DNA from: Bhargavaea ginsengi
Lineage (GTDB): Bacteria > Bacillota > Bacilli > Bacillales_A > Planococcaceae
NCBI RefSeq assembly: GCF_900109165.1
Contig: NZ_FNZF01000001.1
Coordinates: 921,376 to 985,375 of the forward strand
DNA: 64,000 nucleotides
Reading direction: 5' to 3'
Below the pieces are notes generated by a model. The model was not told where the DNA came from. It saw nothing but the letters and a program-made list of their open reading frames with translations, and made no database searches. A program made the position numbers and the translations under genes. Of the stretch, positions 7,468 through 16,051 are shown one piece after another; the stretch's first letter is position 1, and every line of letters starts with the position of its first letter.

Positions 7468-8802
7468 TCAGACGAGGCTTGCCTCTACGACCCGTGTATA
7501 CCGGTTTTCTCTAAACGGCAACCCCAGATGATTGCGCAGGGTCACACCTTCATAATCCTCCCTGAACAGGCCACGTTCCCTTAAAATCGGGACGACTCCG
7601 TTCACAAAACTCTCGAGAAGACCCGGCAGGTTGGCGATCAGCATGAAGCCGTCTGCCGCATCCGTCCGGTACCACTCTTCAATCCGGTCGGCCACTTGTT
7701 GCGGTGTTCCGATAAACGGGGTTTTCGGTGCGGCTTCTCGCATGGCCGCCTCTCTTAAAGTGAGTCCATCGCGGCGGGCGCCTCTGATGATGCGCTCGGT
7801 ATCGCTCTGGAATCCGTTCGCTCCAAGGCCGCCCAAGTCCGGAAACGGCTCGTCCGGATCATATTGGGTGAAGTCATGGTGGTCGAAGTGGCGGCCGAGG
7901 TCGGCGAGCGCTTCATCCAGCGAGACGGTGGCAGTAAGCTCTTCGCGGATGCGGAACGCTTCTTCCTCCGTCTCCGCGACAATCGGGCTGATGCCCTGGA
8001 TGACGAGCAATTCATCCGGGTTCCTGCCGGCGCGCACCGCCCGCTTTTTCATGTCCCCATAATACTCACGGGCCGCTCCGATATCCCCGTCGATCGCAAA
8101 AACGACTTCCGCCGTGTCCGCCGCAAATCTGCGTCCATCCTCCGACTTGCCTGCCTGGAAGATGACAGGCTGTCCTTGTCGCGACCGGGCAATGTTGAGT
8201 GCGCCTTGGACTGAGAAAAACTCCCCGTCGTGATCCGCCTCGTGCATCTTATCCGGATCAAAGAAGTCGCCGCTCGCCTTGTCGCGCACAAACGCATCAT
8301 CTTCCCAGGAATCCCACAGTTTCTGAACCACTTCGGTGAATTCGGCGGCCATCCGGTAGCGGATACTATGCTCCGGGTGCATATCCCGGCGGTGACCGAA
8401 GTTGAGCGAGGTGCCGCCAAGGCCTGTCGTGACAGCGTTCCATCCTGCACGCCCCCCGCTCAGCATATCGAGGGAGGCCAGCTGCCTGGCCGCGGCAAAA
8501 GGTTCGCTGTACGTGGTCGAAACCGTCGCGACGAGCCCGATCCGGGAAGTCACAGCCGCTAGCGCGGACAAAATCGTGAGCGGCTCGAAGCGGTTCAGAT
8601 AATGGGGAGTCGACTGCGGGGAAATGTACATCGCGTCCGCGACAAAGATGAAATCAAATTTACCGCGTTCCGACACGAGAGCCTGTTTCCTATAGAAATC
8701 AAGGCTGACACTCGCATCAGAGGGGATCGCCGGATGCCTCCAGTCCGTCCGGCGTTCCCCCACTCCGTGAATCATCGTCCCCAGAATCATTCCTTTTCCC
8801 AT
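7468..8802 (-). CDS. LLM-class FMN-dependent monooxygenase (nitrilotriacetate/DszA type)
   Basis: A 444-aa TIM-barrel flavin monooxygenase of the NtaA/SnaA/DszA group, which uses FMNH2 from a separate reductase. Family features are LGTMIHGVGERRTDWRHP near the start, the SMLD-like LASLDMLSGGRAGWNAVT segment, and GQPVIFQAGKSEDGRRFA. The start at 8802 follows GGGAGG. The frame extends 26 codons further upstream, without a usable ribosome binding site. No flavin reductase or transporter adjoins it. Substrates of such enzymes range from chelators to organosulfur compounds, so the substrate is unknown. Confidence 0.85.
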   Translation of the reverse strand: MGKGMILGTMIHGVGERRTDWRHPAIPSDASVSLDFYRKQALVSERGKFDFIFVADAMYISPQSTPHYLNRFEPLTILSALAAVTSRIGLVATVSTTYSEPFAAARQLASLDMLSGGRAGWNAVTTGLGGTSLNFGHRRDMHPEHSIRYRMAAEFTEVVQKLWDSWEDDAFVRDKASGDFFDPDKMHEADHDGEFFSVQGALNIARSRQGQPVIFQAGKSEDGRRFAADTAEVVFAIDGDIGAAREYYGDMKKRAVRAGRNPDELLVIQGISPIVAETEEEAFRIREELTATVSLDEALADLGRHFDHHDFTQYDPDEPFPDLGGLGANGFQSDTERIIRGARRDGLTLREAAMREAAPKTPFIGTPQQVADRIEEWYRTDAADGFMLIANLPGLLESFVNGVVPILRERGLFREDYEGVTLRNHLGLPFRENRYTRVVEASLV

Positions 8803-8907
8803 GATGCATACCTCCCGGATGATATTGGCTTCATCATACCGCCTTTCTTTACAGGTGTAAAGACACCTTTTACTGGACAATTTCCGACTTTATTTCCCGG
8901 GAAATGT

Positions 8908-8944
8908 CGAAAACGCCCTTTCCTCGTCGGGAAAAGGCGTTTCA
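8908..8944 (-). terminator. Terminator after the BceB-type permease gene
   Basis: On the minus strand AAACGCC...GGCGTTTTC arms form a stem directly after the permease stop codon. Confidence 0.6.
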
Positions 8945-8945
8945 T

Positions 8946-10895
8946 TTAAAGGGCGGCCTGTATCGTTTTCCGGTAATAGCCGATTGTGAGTATGGCGAAT
9001 GCGAGGTAGACCAGGGCATATGCGATCATCGCGATGGTCACAGGCATTGTGATATCAGTTGACGTGAACAGGAACGAGACCGATTTTATGGCGAATACGG
9101 AGTGGACAAGGCCCATCAACAGCGGAATCCCGAAGACGAATGCCTGCTTGCGGCGGATGCCTTTCATGATTTCGCCGGTCTTGAATCCGAGCTGGCGGAG
9201 TGTCGTGTAGCTGCGCTTTTCCTGTTCGGCCTCGCTCATCTGCTTGAAGTACAGGATGCTGCCGGTCGAGACTAGGAAAGCAAGACCAAGGAAGCCGGTG
9301 ATGAAAATCATGATGCCGTTGTATGACAATGATTCCTTATAGGTGGAATAGAAATCGAGGGTCATTTCTTCCCTGTAGTTCTTGAAGATAGCCGAAGCTT
9401 CTGCAAGGTCACCCTTGTCGTCCAGATTAAAGGCGACTAGAGGACGATGTGACTCAGCCGGAGCCGCTTCCTTGATGCGGTCGAATGTTTCCCCATTCAA
9501 AGTCAGTTGCGTATAAACTCCCGCATAACCGCTTGCCACTTCCTGTGTACCAATGGAAGTGACGTTCAATTTCTCCGTTCTTCCATCCACAGCGACAGAA
9601 GCCCCAACCGGAAAGACTTCTTTGGTCAGAAGCCAGGAAATCCCATTATTATGGATCGTCGCTTCTCCAGTTTCCGGCTCTTCGATGTCGAGTCCGGCTG
9701 CTTTCAGTTCCCGTGTATCAAACACGAGCAGTTCAACCGTGTTCCCTTCCCAATTGAGAAGATCCGGCAGATTTTCACCGCTAAATGCACCGGTCAGCTC
9801 AAGATAAGTGATGGGCTGCTGGGTGTATCCGATGCCTGCACTGTCCAGGTCTTCGGCGAACTGTGCGGCTATTTCCGCAGAAGTCCCTTCGTTGCCTTCT
9901 CCTACTTCGTCAATCAGAAAGTCGTGCGGAACCCTCACGCGCGTTTCCTGCTCAGTCGAGTAATACATCGAGTAGGCAAACCCTGCCATGGCGAGAGTCA
10001 TCGCGGACAACGTCGTGATGACGGTGAGCGACTTTGCGTTGGCCTTCATCCGGTGCATGAGCGGTGCGAGGGACAGGGCGCCGGCAAGCCCGATGTGGCC
10101 ATTCTGCTGTTTTCTGACCAGGGTCATGAGCCAGCCGATCGTCACACGAAACGCGATGTAAGTTCCGACTATGACGAGCATGAGGACAAGCAGCATATTG
10201 AAAAACAGAAACGCGGTCATCATGTATTCCGAGTTGGCGAACCAGTAGCCGATGCCGATCATGGCGATGCCCAGGATTCCGAGAAGTGCAGACAGGATTG
10301 GCTTTGGCTGCTTCGGATGTTCATCCTTTTTATCATCATTGAACAGATCGATCAGCTGCGAGCGACGGATTTTCCAGAACATGCGGAACGATGTGATGAC
10401 GATCAGGACGGCGAATACGACCGCTGTCTGGAGAAACGCCGCTCCACTGAATGACAGATTAACGAACCCTTCGTAGCCGACGAGCTTCATGAGAAGCAGC
10501 AAGAACAGCCTGGAGACGAGCATCCCTGCGCCGATTCCGACGATGAAGGCGCCGGCACCGAGCAAGATGTTTTCAATGATGAGGAGGCGCGACACCGCGC
10601 CTTTTGTCAGGCCGACCAGCTGATAAAGTCCGATTTCCCGGCTCCGGCGCTTCAGGAACAGGTCATTCGCATAGGTCACGAAGATGAGAAGGATCCCGAA
10701 CAGCAGGACGGTCGCTGCCTGGAAGCCGGATGCCATCTTGGCCGACAGGTCGGTCTGTTCCACGACGGCCGAGTCGTGCTGAAGCGTCGAGAAGATGAAA
10801 AACAGCGTGACGCCGAAGATCAGCGCGAAAAAGTACAGATAGTAATGTTTCAGGTTTTTCCGCATGCTGCGGATCACAAGGTCAACGAGCGTCAA
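8946..10895 (-). CDS. BceB-type ABC transporter permease (antimicrobial peptide resistance)
   Basis: A 649-aa FtsX-superfamily permease. It has the typical ten-helix BceB plan: one N-terminal helix ([15 protein letters not shown]), several helices to about residue 310, a large extracellular domain (about 320-520), and two to three helices at the C-terminus. Such transporters free undecaprenyl-cycle lipids from peptide antibiotics and signal to intramembrane-sensing kinases. The TTG start at 10895 follows GGAGGTG and gives the usual N-terminus ([18 protein letters not shown]). The gene overlaps the ATPase gene by 14 nt. A fitting kinase/regulator pair lies at 26-28 kb rather than next door. 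Confidence 0.88.
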   Translation of the reverse strand: MTLVDLVIRSMRKNLKHYYLYFFALIFGVTLFFIFSTLQHDSAVVEQTDLSAKMASGFQAATVLLFGILLIFVTYANDLFLKRRSREIGLYQLVGLTKGAVSRLLIIENILLGAGAFIVGIGAGMLVSRLFLLLLMKLVGYEGFVNLSFSGAAFLQTAVVFAVLIVITSFRMFWKIRRSQLIDLFNDDKKDEHPKQPKPILSALLGILGIAMIGIGYWFANSEYMMTAFLFFNMLLVLMLVIVGTYIAFRVTIGWLMTLVRKQQNGHIGLAGALSLAPLMHRMKANAKSLTVITTLSAMTLAMAGFAYSMYYSTEQETRVRVPHDFLIDEVGEGNEGTSAEIAAQFAEDLDSAGIGYTQQPITYLELTGAFSGENLPDLLNWEGNTVELLVFDTRELKAAGLDIEEPETGEATIHNNGISWLLTKEVFPVGASVAVDGRTEKLNVTSIGTQEVASGYAGVYTQLTLNGETFDRIKEAAPAESHRPLVAFNLDDKGDLAEASAIFKNYREEMTLDFYSTYKESLSYNGIMIFITGFLGLAFLVSTGSILYFKQMSEAEQEKRSYTTLRQLGFKTGEIMKGIRRKQAFVFGIPLLMGLVHSVFAIKSVSFLFTSTDITMPVTIAMIAYALVYLAFAILTIGYYRKTIQAAL

Positions 10896-11676
10896 CGCGG
10901 TCACCTCCAAGCACAGCCTGCATGTTCAGGATGTCCTGGAAAAATGCCTGGCGAGCTTTGTCACCGCGGTACAGCTCGGAGTACATCGCGCCGTCCTTCA
11001 GGAAAATGACTCGGCTGCAGTAGCTGGATGCGACCGCATCGTGAGTGACCATCATGATCGTCACGCCGCGTGATTTATTGACGTCTTCCAGCGTGCCGAG
11101 CAGCGCCGACGCTGACTTGGAGTCGAGCGCTCCTGTCGGCTCGTCGGCGAACACCATCGACGGATGGTTGACGAGCGCACGCGCGGCGGACGTCCGCTGT
11201 TTTTGACCGCCGGATATTTCATGCGGGTATTTGTGGCCATGCTCCTTGATGCCAAGGATGCCCGCGATGTCGTTGAACTGCTCCTCGGCCGCCTTTTTCG
11301 AAAGCCCGCCGAGGGACGCCGGAAGAAGGATGTTTTCTTTGACCGTGAGCGTATCCAGCAGGTTGTAGTCCTGGAAGATAAATCCGAGCTTGTCGCGGCG
11401 GAACGTCGACAGTTGCGCATCCTTCATTTTCGATGTTTCCTGTCCGTCGATCGTGATTGTGCCTGATGTCGGACGGTCGATCGTCGCGAGCACATTCAGA
11501 AGTGTCGTCTTCCCCGCTCCCGACGGTCCCATGATTCCGACAAACTCCCCTTCACGCACTTGGAGATTAATCCCTTTTAGCACTTCGGTAGAATTCAGTT
11601 TGGAACCGAACGATTTGCTGATCTGATGCGCCTGCAGCACTGTGCGGCCATGTGGTTGGTTGGTGTTTGTCACCAT
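10882..11676 (-). CDS. BceA-type ABC transporter ATP-binding protein
   Basis: A 264-aa ATPase of the MacB/BceA group. Walker A is GPSGAGKTT, the signature is [15 protein letters not shown], and Walker B is [12 protein letters not shown]. In the signature, the residue after QR is Thr where Val is common. The start at 11676 follows GGGAGG. It pairs with the overlapping permease gene. The unit has its own upstream region of about 300 bp. Confidence 0.9.
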   Translation of the reverse strand: MVTNTNQPHGRTVLQAHQISKSFGSKLNSTEVLKGINLQVREGEFVGIMGPSGAGKTTLLNVLATIDRPTSGTITIDGQETSKMKDAQLSTFRRDKLGFIFQDYNLLDTLTVKENILLPASLGGLSKKAAEEQFNDIAGILGIKEHGHKYPHEISGGQKQRTSAARALVNHPSMVFADEPTGALDSKSASALLGTLEDVNKSRGVTIMMVTHDAVASSYCSRVIFLKDGAMYSELYRGDKARQAFFQDILNMQAVLGGDRVDAR

Positions 11677-11984
11677 GATGATTCCTCCCGGCGGCGGGAT
11701 TTATAGCCCCGCCCGATTTGTTGAGTTTATCATAACGCGCACAGGCGACTGCGGTCGTTCGATATTGGTTACAATCAAGGTGGCACAAGTGACGATTCTG
11801 TAAGGTTAGGCGTGCAAGACGGAATGAAGCGGGACATTCGCGTCAGGCATCAGGATATTCATGATATAATTTGGTGAATTATTTAGGCTCAAAAGGATTG
11901 GCCTGAAGCCATGCGACCGCAATTTCACGGTTATGCCTTCAACAATGTTGCACGAATAGCGTTCATAAAAGGAGAGACTCAAAC
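11677..11984. other. Divergent intergenic region, bceA-type and VOC genes
   Basis: About 300 bp separates the ATPase gene (minus) from the VOC gene (plus). A GGCGGG/CCCGCC inverted repeat lies at 11694-11718, close to the ATPase start, and could affect its translation. A TATAAT-like -10 for the VOC gene lies near 11870. No clear BceR box (TnACA-N4-TGTAA) was found, nor any gene. Confidence 0.4.
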
Positions 11985-12383
11985 ATGACCAACATTACCC
12001 CGTTCCTCATGTTCCAGGAAGCCAACGCAGAGGAAGCAATGAACTTCTACACATCGCTCTTCAAAAACTCTGAGATCACCAGCATCGTCCGGTATGGTCC
12101 GGATGTTCCCGGCGGCGAGGAAGGCACCGTTATGCTTGCGACATTCACATTGAACGGCCGCGAATTCAAGTGCATCGACAGCAGCATCCGCCACCAGTTC
12201 GACTTCACCCCGTCTATCTCGATCTACGTGGACGTCGACACCGAAGAGGAAATCGACCACTTGTACAGCAAGCTTGCAGAAGGCGGCATGGAACTCATGG
12301 CACTCGGCAACCACGGATTCAGCCGAAAATTCGGCTGGGTCAATGATAAGTACGGGGTGTCCTGGCAGATCAATTTGCCGTGA
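11985..12383 (+). CDS. VOC-family protein (PhnB/glyoxalase-like fold)
   Basis: A 132-aa protein of the 3-demethylubiquinone-methyltransferase-like VOC group (PhnB/YjdN type). Typical features: TPFLMFQEANAEEAMNFYTS at the start, a central ATFTLNGREFKCIDS strand pair, and the C-terminal GWVNDKYGVSWQI motif. Members bind small ligands or metals in a beta-alpha-beta barrel, and few have a known reaction. The start follows AAAGGAGAG. It is monocistronic and is followed by a three-unit 21-nt array and a strong terminator. Confidence 0.85.
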   Translation: MTNITPFLMFQEANAEEAMNFYTSLFKNSEITSIVRYGPDVPGGEEGTVMLATFTLNGREFKCIDSSIRHQFDFTPSISIYVDVDTEEEIDHLYSKLAEGGMELMALGNHGFSRKFGWVNDKYGVSWQINLP

Positions 12384-12400
12384 GCGTCCGACAGGGATGC

Positions 12401-12460
12401 TTCGCCACTTTCAGGGGTAGATTCGTCACTTTCAGCGCCACATTCATCACTTGCGCATTA
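12401..12460 (+). repeat. 21-nt array, core TTCGTCACTTTCAG (three units), after the VOC gene
   Basis: Cores begin at 12401, 12422 and 12443, exactly 21 nt apart, starting 18 nt after the stop codon. The variants are TTCGCCACTTTCAG, TTCGTCACTTTCAG and TTCATCACTT. A terminator follows. Confidence 0.8.
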
Positions 12461-12494
12461 AAACTGTACGATCTATCGTCTATTATCCCATCAA

Positions 12495-12528
12495 AAAAGG
12501 GACGCATCGCGCGTCCCTTTTGTCATGC
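12495..12528. terminator. Terminator, copy 1 of a perfect 34-bp direct repeat
   Basis: AAAAGGGACGC and GCGTCCCTTTT form a stem with A and T runs on both sides, so it can work in both directions. The same 34 bases recur at 13004-13037. It ends the VOC transcript. Confidence 0.85.
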
Positions 12529-12617
12529 CCCGAACTTAACATTCGTGGGCATCTCTCAGGCTAATATCAGCCTTTTATTAACGTCAAAAAGGATAGCAAA
12601 TGCCACCCCTCCTGATC

Positions 12618-12791
12618 CTATTGAAAAATGGATTCTATCATGCAAAAAGCAATTAACGTTATGGGAATCACGATTAAGCTTGTACTATGGGGAAATAAGC
12701 CAAAGTACGGCAGCGATAAAGACAAGAGTATAACCAGCGTAGCTATTATTCTGACAGCCAATAGTTGATCTTTGGTATGCAAACTTTTCAC
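12618..12791 (-). CDS. 57-aa putative two-helix membrane protein in the islet
   Basis: A GTG-started frame preceded by AAGGGTGG; a TTG four codons in is an alternative start. It begins MKSLHTKDQLLAVRIIATLV, continues with a hydrophobic stretch, then a short loop (GLFPHSTS) and a second hydrophobic helix, ending CMIESIFQ. No family is recognised. It starts 18 nt after the other islet frame, and both may form a mini-operon. Its composition differs from its surroundings. Confidence 0.4.
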   Translation of the reverse strand: MKSLHTKDQLLAVRIIATLVILLSLSLPYFGLFPHSTSLIVIPITLIAFCMIESIFQ

Positions 12792-12809
12792 CCACCCTTG
12801 ATGTACAGG

Positions 12810-12923
12810 TTATTCAGAACGTGACTGCCCGATAAGCGACTGCAGGAACTGAATTTTCTTCGACTGCCCCAAAACAATCATCATCAAACCTAATTTCAGA
12901 ATCAGAGATGCGATGAAGCCCAA
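12810..12923 (-). CDS. 37-aa putative membrane peptide in the islet
   Basis: A TTG-started frame with a purine-rich stretch (AGGGGGGATTTGGGA) upstream. It encodes one hydrophobic helix (GFIASLILKLGLMMIVLG) and a basic, polar tail (QSKKIQFLQSLIGQSRSE). The frame stays open a further 31 codons upstream, to about 13016 inside the second terminator copy, so the N-terminus is uncertain. No family is recognised. Confidence 0.3.
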   Translation of the reverse strand: MGFIASLILKLGLMMIVLGQSKKIQFLQSLIGQSRSE

Positions 12924-13003
12924 GTCATCCCAAATCCCCCCTATCCTGATGCAGGTCACATCGTACGGCAAGGCTAACACAGGACGGAATTGGTTTAAAT
13001 AGG

Positions 13004-13037
13004 AAAAGGGACGCATCGCGCGTCCCTTTTGTCATGC
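13004..13037. terminator. Terminator, copy 2 of the 34-bp direct repeat, at the TusA stop codon
   Basis: Identical to 12495-12528 over 34 bases. It includes the TGA stop codon of the TusA gene (13032-13034), so it ends the YeeE-TusA operon. That a stop codon lies within the repeat suggests copy 1 was derived from this side. Confidence 0.85.
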
Positions 13038-13259
13038 TTCGATATAGAAAAGATATTCCTGGCCGGATTTCTCTGGTTCTTTGGCGAGTTTATAGCCGGC
13101 GGTGACGACTTCTTCCGGAACGTTGCGGAATGAGCCGGGGCAGTCGGTGACGACGTGGAGGACCTGGCCTTTCTGCATTTCTTTGAGGGCGTCGAGTGTG
13201 TAGATGACCGGGTACGGGCAGGATTCGCCGCGCAGGTCGAGTGTGAAGTCAGCTGACAA
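13032..13259 (-). CDS. TusA/SirA-family sulfur carrier
   Basis: A 75-aa two-layer sandwich protein with the conserved CPYP motif (RGESCPYPVIYT), whose Cys carries persulfide sulfur. The length is normal. It overlaps the YeeE-type transporter gene by 11 nt, a pairing seen in many bacteria. The likely role is to accept sulfur imported as thiosulfate and deliver it to biosynthesis. No sulfurtransferase gene adjoins it. Confidence 0.9.
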   Translation of the reverse strand: MSADFTLDLRGESCPYPVIYTLDALKEMQKGQVLHVVTDCPGSFRNVPEEVVTAGYKLAKEPEKSGQEYLFYIEA

Positions 13260-14460
13260 TTCGTTTCTCCCCTTTCGGTAGGATCAGTGTGCCGCGCTTG
13301 TGTTTCGAGTAGAGGTCGACGAACAGATAGCACGCGGTGAGCATCGTGAGCGTGGCGATGATCGCCCAAATCGGGCCCATCGCCGGGATGAGATTCAACT
13401 TCTCGCCGCCTGCAACAAGCAGGTTGTAGACGCCGAGGTGGTCCCAGGCAAAGGCGAGCGCCGTGACGCCGATGAGATTTCCGGCGAAGACGAACAGGTA
13501 CAGCACCTGGCCTTCCATGAGGCGGTACATCATACCGGTCTCACAGCTGCTGGCAAGGACGATGCCCAGTCCGAACAGGAAGCCGCCGACGAATGTGCCG
13601 ATGGAGGTGACCTGGGTAATTGGCGTCATGCCGGTATTTGCAATGATGATGATTGTCAGCAACGAGCTGATCGCCATGGCGATCACAATCGCCTTTGCCA
13701 TAAGCGTGCGGCCGGTGATCCACAGGTCTCGGAACGCTGACGTAAAGCAGATCTGGCCGCGTTCGATCAGGATGCCGAAGATGGCGCCAAAGATCGCTGC
13801 GGTGCCGAGAAGCGGACGGCCGGTCATGAAGAACCAGGCGATCAGAGCTGCGTAAAGCAGCGCGATCAGGCCGCCGATATACGGCTGGATGACCTGCTTT
13901 TCCTTTGCAGTTACGGGTGCCGGCCCGCCTTTCATGAGCTTCGGCTTCCCTTTCCACCATTTGGTCTTGGCGACCTTCACGCCCAGGTAAGTGCCGAGGC
14001 CTGTCGCGACGATGAAGATCCAAGAGTGGAACGAGAACTGCGGGACGCCGGTAAAGAACGCAGCAAGGTTGCAGCCCATCGCAAGGCGTGCGCCGAACCC
14101 GGCGATCGTTCCGCCGATCAGGCCCTGTACGTAGCGTCGCTTCTGCTTTGGCTTGCGGATTTTGAAGTTATTGGCGAGAAGGACGGTGATCAGGGCGCCA
14201 ATCAGCATGCCCCAGACGATCCAGCCGTCGGAGCGGGCGAACGTCGAGCCTTCCAGATGGACCAGGTCAAAATAGGCCCAGGTCGATGTATCAACGCCGA
14301 AGAACTCAACGACATGCCCGCCGAGCCGCGTGAACTCGCCGGTCACCGCCCACACCGTGCCGGTGAGCCCGAAGTAGGCCGCACTGAAGATGCCGGCCGC
14401 CACCAGCGCCATAACCGGGTTCCAATACTGGCCGAACACCCGATTGTAGAGGGTTTTCAT
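13249..14460 (-). CDS. YeeE/YedE-family sulfur-compound transporter (thiosulfate uptake type)
   Basis: A 403-aa membrane protein with about ten helices. The three Cys-containing motifs of the family are present: LAMGCNLAAFFTG, GQICFTSAFRD and ASSCETGMMYR. They form the thiosulfate path in the characterised TsuA (YeeE). Translation overlaps the TusA gene, which supports sulfur import and hand-over. It has a near-consensus promoter and an unusual terminator-like hairpin in its leader. The start at 14460 follows AGAAGGAG. Confidence 0.88.
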   Translation of the reverse strand: MKTLYNRVFGQYWNPVMALVAAGIFSAAYFGLTGTVWAVTGEFTRLGGHVVEFFGVDTSTWAYFDLVHLEGSTFARSDGWIVWGMLIGALITVLLANNFKIRKPKQKRRYVQGLIGGTIAGFGARLAMGCNLAAFFTGVPQFSFHSWIFIVATGLGTYLGVKVAKTKWWKGKPKLMKGGPAPVTAKEKQVIQPYIGGLIALLYAALIAWFFMTGRPLLGTAAIFGAIFGILIERGQICFTSAFRDLWITGRTLMAKAIVIAMAISSLLTIIIIANTGMTPITQVTSIGTFVGGFLFGLGIVLASSCETGMMYRLMEGQVLYLFVFAGNLIGVTALAFAWDHLGVYNLLVAGGEKLNLIPAMGPIWAIIATLTMLTACYLFVDLYSKHKRGTLILPKGEKRIVS

Positions 14461-14484
14461 GATGAGGACTCCTTCTATTCTACT

Positions 14485-14511
14485 GAAAAAAAGACGGATG
14501 CAAGATCCGCC
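14485..14511 (-). terminator. Terminator-like hairpin in the leader of the YeeE gene
   Basis: On the minus strand GGCGGAT-CTTGC-ATCCGTC is followed by seven T residues. It lies between the promoter (14533-14561) and the YeeE start, not after a gene. Premature termination (attenuation) is therefore possible. No aptamer of a known class fits in the short leader. Confidence 0.65.
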
Positions 14512-14532
14512 GGTCAGTCGTTTTCCTTAAAA

Positions 14533-14561
14533 AGTATAGTCCTCACTCCAGGGTTCGTCAA
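14533..14561 (-). promoter_or_regulatory. Sigma-A promoter of the YeeE-TusA operon
   Basis: TTGACG (14556-14561) and TATACT (14533-14538) with 17-bp spacing on the minus strand, 72 bp before the start codon. Confidence 0.8.
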
Positions 14562-14564
14562 ATT

Positions 14565-14592
14565 GGCTCCGGGAACAGGGCGGAGCCGTTTT
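14565..14592. terminator. Hairpin after the lyase gene
   Basis: GGCTCCG and CGGAGCC arms around a nine-base loop start at the lyase stop codon. The T run is better on the plus strand than on the minus strand, so its strength for the lyase transcript is uncertain. Confidence 0.45.
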
Positions 14593-16024
14593 ATTTCCCC
14601 TGCCCTGTCTGTCCTTGGTCCCGCTCCTCTTTCCTCTTCGCAATCATCCCCCGCACGACATCCGGTGCCGGCCCGCCGGTGATGCGGCGGCGTTCGACGA
14701 AGGCGACCGGGTCGGCGATGGCTTTCCAGTCCTCTGCGGTAAGTGCCACATCACCGAGCCAGCCGTTGACCGTTTCGAGCGGAATCTCATAAAGTTCCTT
14801 TTCCTGCCGGTCGGCTTCGCGGGCGATCAGACTTGCCTTGTGATGGGCCCGGCGGAATGAGACGCCGTAGTCCCTGGCGAGCACGTCCGCCAGTTCTGTG
14901 ATGGTGATCATGTTCTCTCTCGCCTGGCGGAGGGCGCGATCTTTGTTGAAGGTGAGCGTGGTCACGACGGCATGCATCAGCCGGAGCACACGGGTCGCCT
15001 TTTCAAAGCCGGTATACAGATGCGGCTGGAGGTCATCTTCGGTGTCGTTGATATCGCCGTACGGCGTGTTATGGATCATGTGGATGACTGCAAGGCCTTC
15101 CGACGCGGCGCTCGAGGCGAGTGCGCGGGAGTGCTCCATCGAGACCGGATTCCGCTTTTGCGGCATGATGCTCGAAATCTGCACGTAGGCATCGGACACC
15201 CGAAGCAGGCCGACTTCTTTGGAAGCCATCCGGAGGAATTCCTGGATCCAGCGGCCCATGTTCGTCATGAGGCTGACAAGGCTCTGGGCGGCTTCGATCA
15301 GGTAATCCCCGGTCCCGATGGCGTCATACGAGTTCTCGATCATCCCCTCGAACCCGAGCAGTTCCACCATCCGCTCCCGGCTGATCGGGAAGCCGGTCGT
15401 CGTGATCGCGGCCGCGCCCATCGGCGACTGGTTCACCGTGTGGCGGGCTCGCTTCAGCCGCTCGATGTCCCGGATCAGGTTGTCGTAGATGGCGACGAGG
15501 TAATGCCCGAACGTCGTCGGCTGGGCAGGCTGGGTATGGGTGTGCGCCGGCATGACCGACTCCACATGCTCCTCCGCCTGGGCGAGCAGGGCTTCAGCCA
15601 GAGCTTCTGCCTGTTCGACCGTCTCGGCCAAATACTGCCTGAGGACAATCCGGTACATCGCCTCGCCCATGTCGTTCCGGCTTTTCGCGATATGCATCTT
15701 GCCCGCCAATTCCTCGCCGATCAGCTCGCCGATCTTCGATTCCACGAGGAAAAACAGGTCTTCATGCTCCGCGGAGTACTTGAGTTCCGCCCGGTCCATC
15801 TTCCAGACTTCCCGGATGGCGTTCAGAATCTTGCCCGCCTCCGCTTCGGCCAGGATCTTCTGCTCGGCGAGCATCTGGGTGTGGGCGGCGTGTACCTCGA
15901 ACATTGCATCAAAGAGGTAGTCACGCTGGTCGTCAAACACCGGACGCAAAAGAACGTCCACATACGTTTTTCCAGGGAAGACATCCCCGTCGGCCACAAC
16001 AAATTCTTTTTTCCATGCACTCAT
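14591..16024 (-). CDS. Argininosuccinate lyase-family enzyme in an ABC-transporter operon
   Basis: A 477-aa member of the fumarase/aspartase/ASL superfamily. Conserved pieces include KSRNDMGEAMYRI, AHTHTQPAQPTTFGHY and the signature SSIMPQKRNPVSMEHSR, which carries the catalytic Ser loop. These enzymes remove fumarate or a similar acid from an N-substituted aspartate. Its place at the end of an importer operon, with no other arginine synthesis gene, argues against a housekeeping ArgH. A catabolic lyase for an imported N-succinyl-type compound is plausible but unproven. The start at 16024 follows GAGGTG. Confidence 0.8.
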   Translation of the reverse strand: MSAWKKEFVVADGDVFPGKTYVDVLLRPVFDDQRDYLFDAMFEVHAAHTQMLAEQKILAEAEAGKILNAIREVWKMDRAELKYSAEHEDLFFLVESKIGELIGEELAGKMHIAKSRNDMGEAMYRIVLRQYLAETVEQAEALAEALLAQAEEHVESVMPAHTHTQPAQPTTFGHYLVAIYDNLIRDIERLKRARHTVNQSPMGAAAITTTGFPISRERMVELLGFEGMIENSYDAIGTGDYLIEAAQSLVSLMTNMGRWIQEFLRMASKEVGLLRVSDAYVQISSIMPQKRNPVSMEHSRALASSAASEGLAVIHMIHNTPYGDINDTEDDLQPHLYTGFEKATRVLRLMHAVVTTLTFNKDRALRQARENMITITELADVLARDYGVSFRRAHHKASLIAREADRQEKELYEIPLETVNGWLGDVALTAEDWKAIADPVAFVERRRITGGPAPDVVRGMIAKRKEERDQGQTGQGK

Positions 16025-16051
16025 AATGCTGGCACCTCAAATTCTTTTTGA

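Larger units (their letters stand above)
12529..13003. other. 475-bp AT-richer islet between 34-bp direct repeats
   Basis: The segment is clearly richer in A and T than its neighbours and lies between two identical 34-bp terminator copies. It holds two short minus-strand frames for membrane peptides (12618-12791 and 12810-12923) and no recognised integrase or transposase. The arrangement looks like an insertion or a repeat-mediated capture between the VOC and TusA genes. Confidence 0.6.

Noticed and set aside
14591-16024. Housekeeping argininosuccinate lyase (argH)
   Set aside because: No argG or other arginine synthesis gene adjoins it; it ends an ABC-importer operon, so a catabolic role fits better, though the family match itself stands.
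14972-16051. Long plus-strand open frame opposite the ASL-family lyase gene
   Set aside because: Antisense shadow of a well-supported gene in GC-rich DNA; the composition (His/Arg/Asp-rich) is typical of such shadows.
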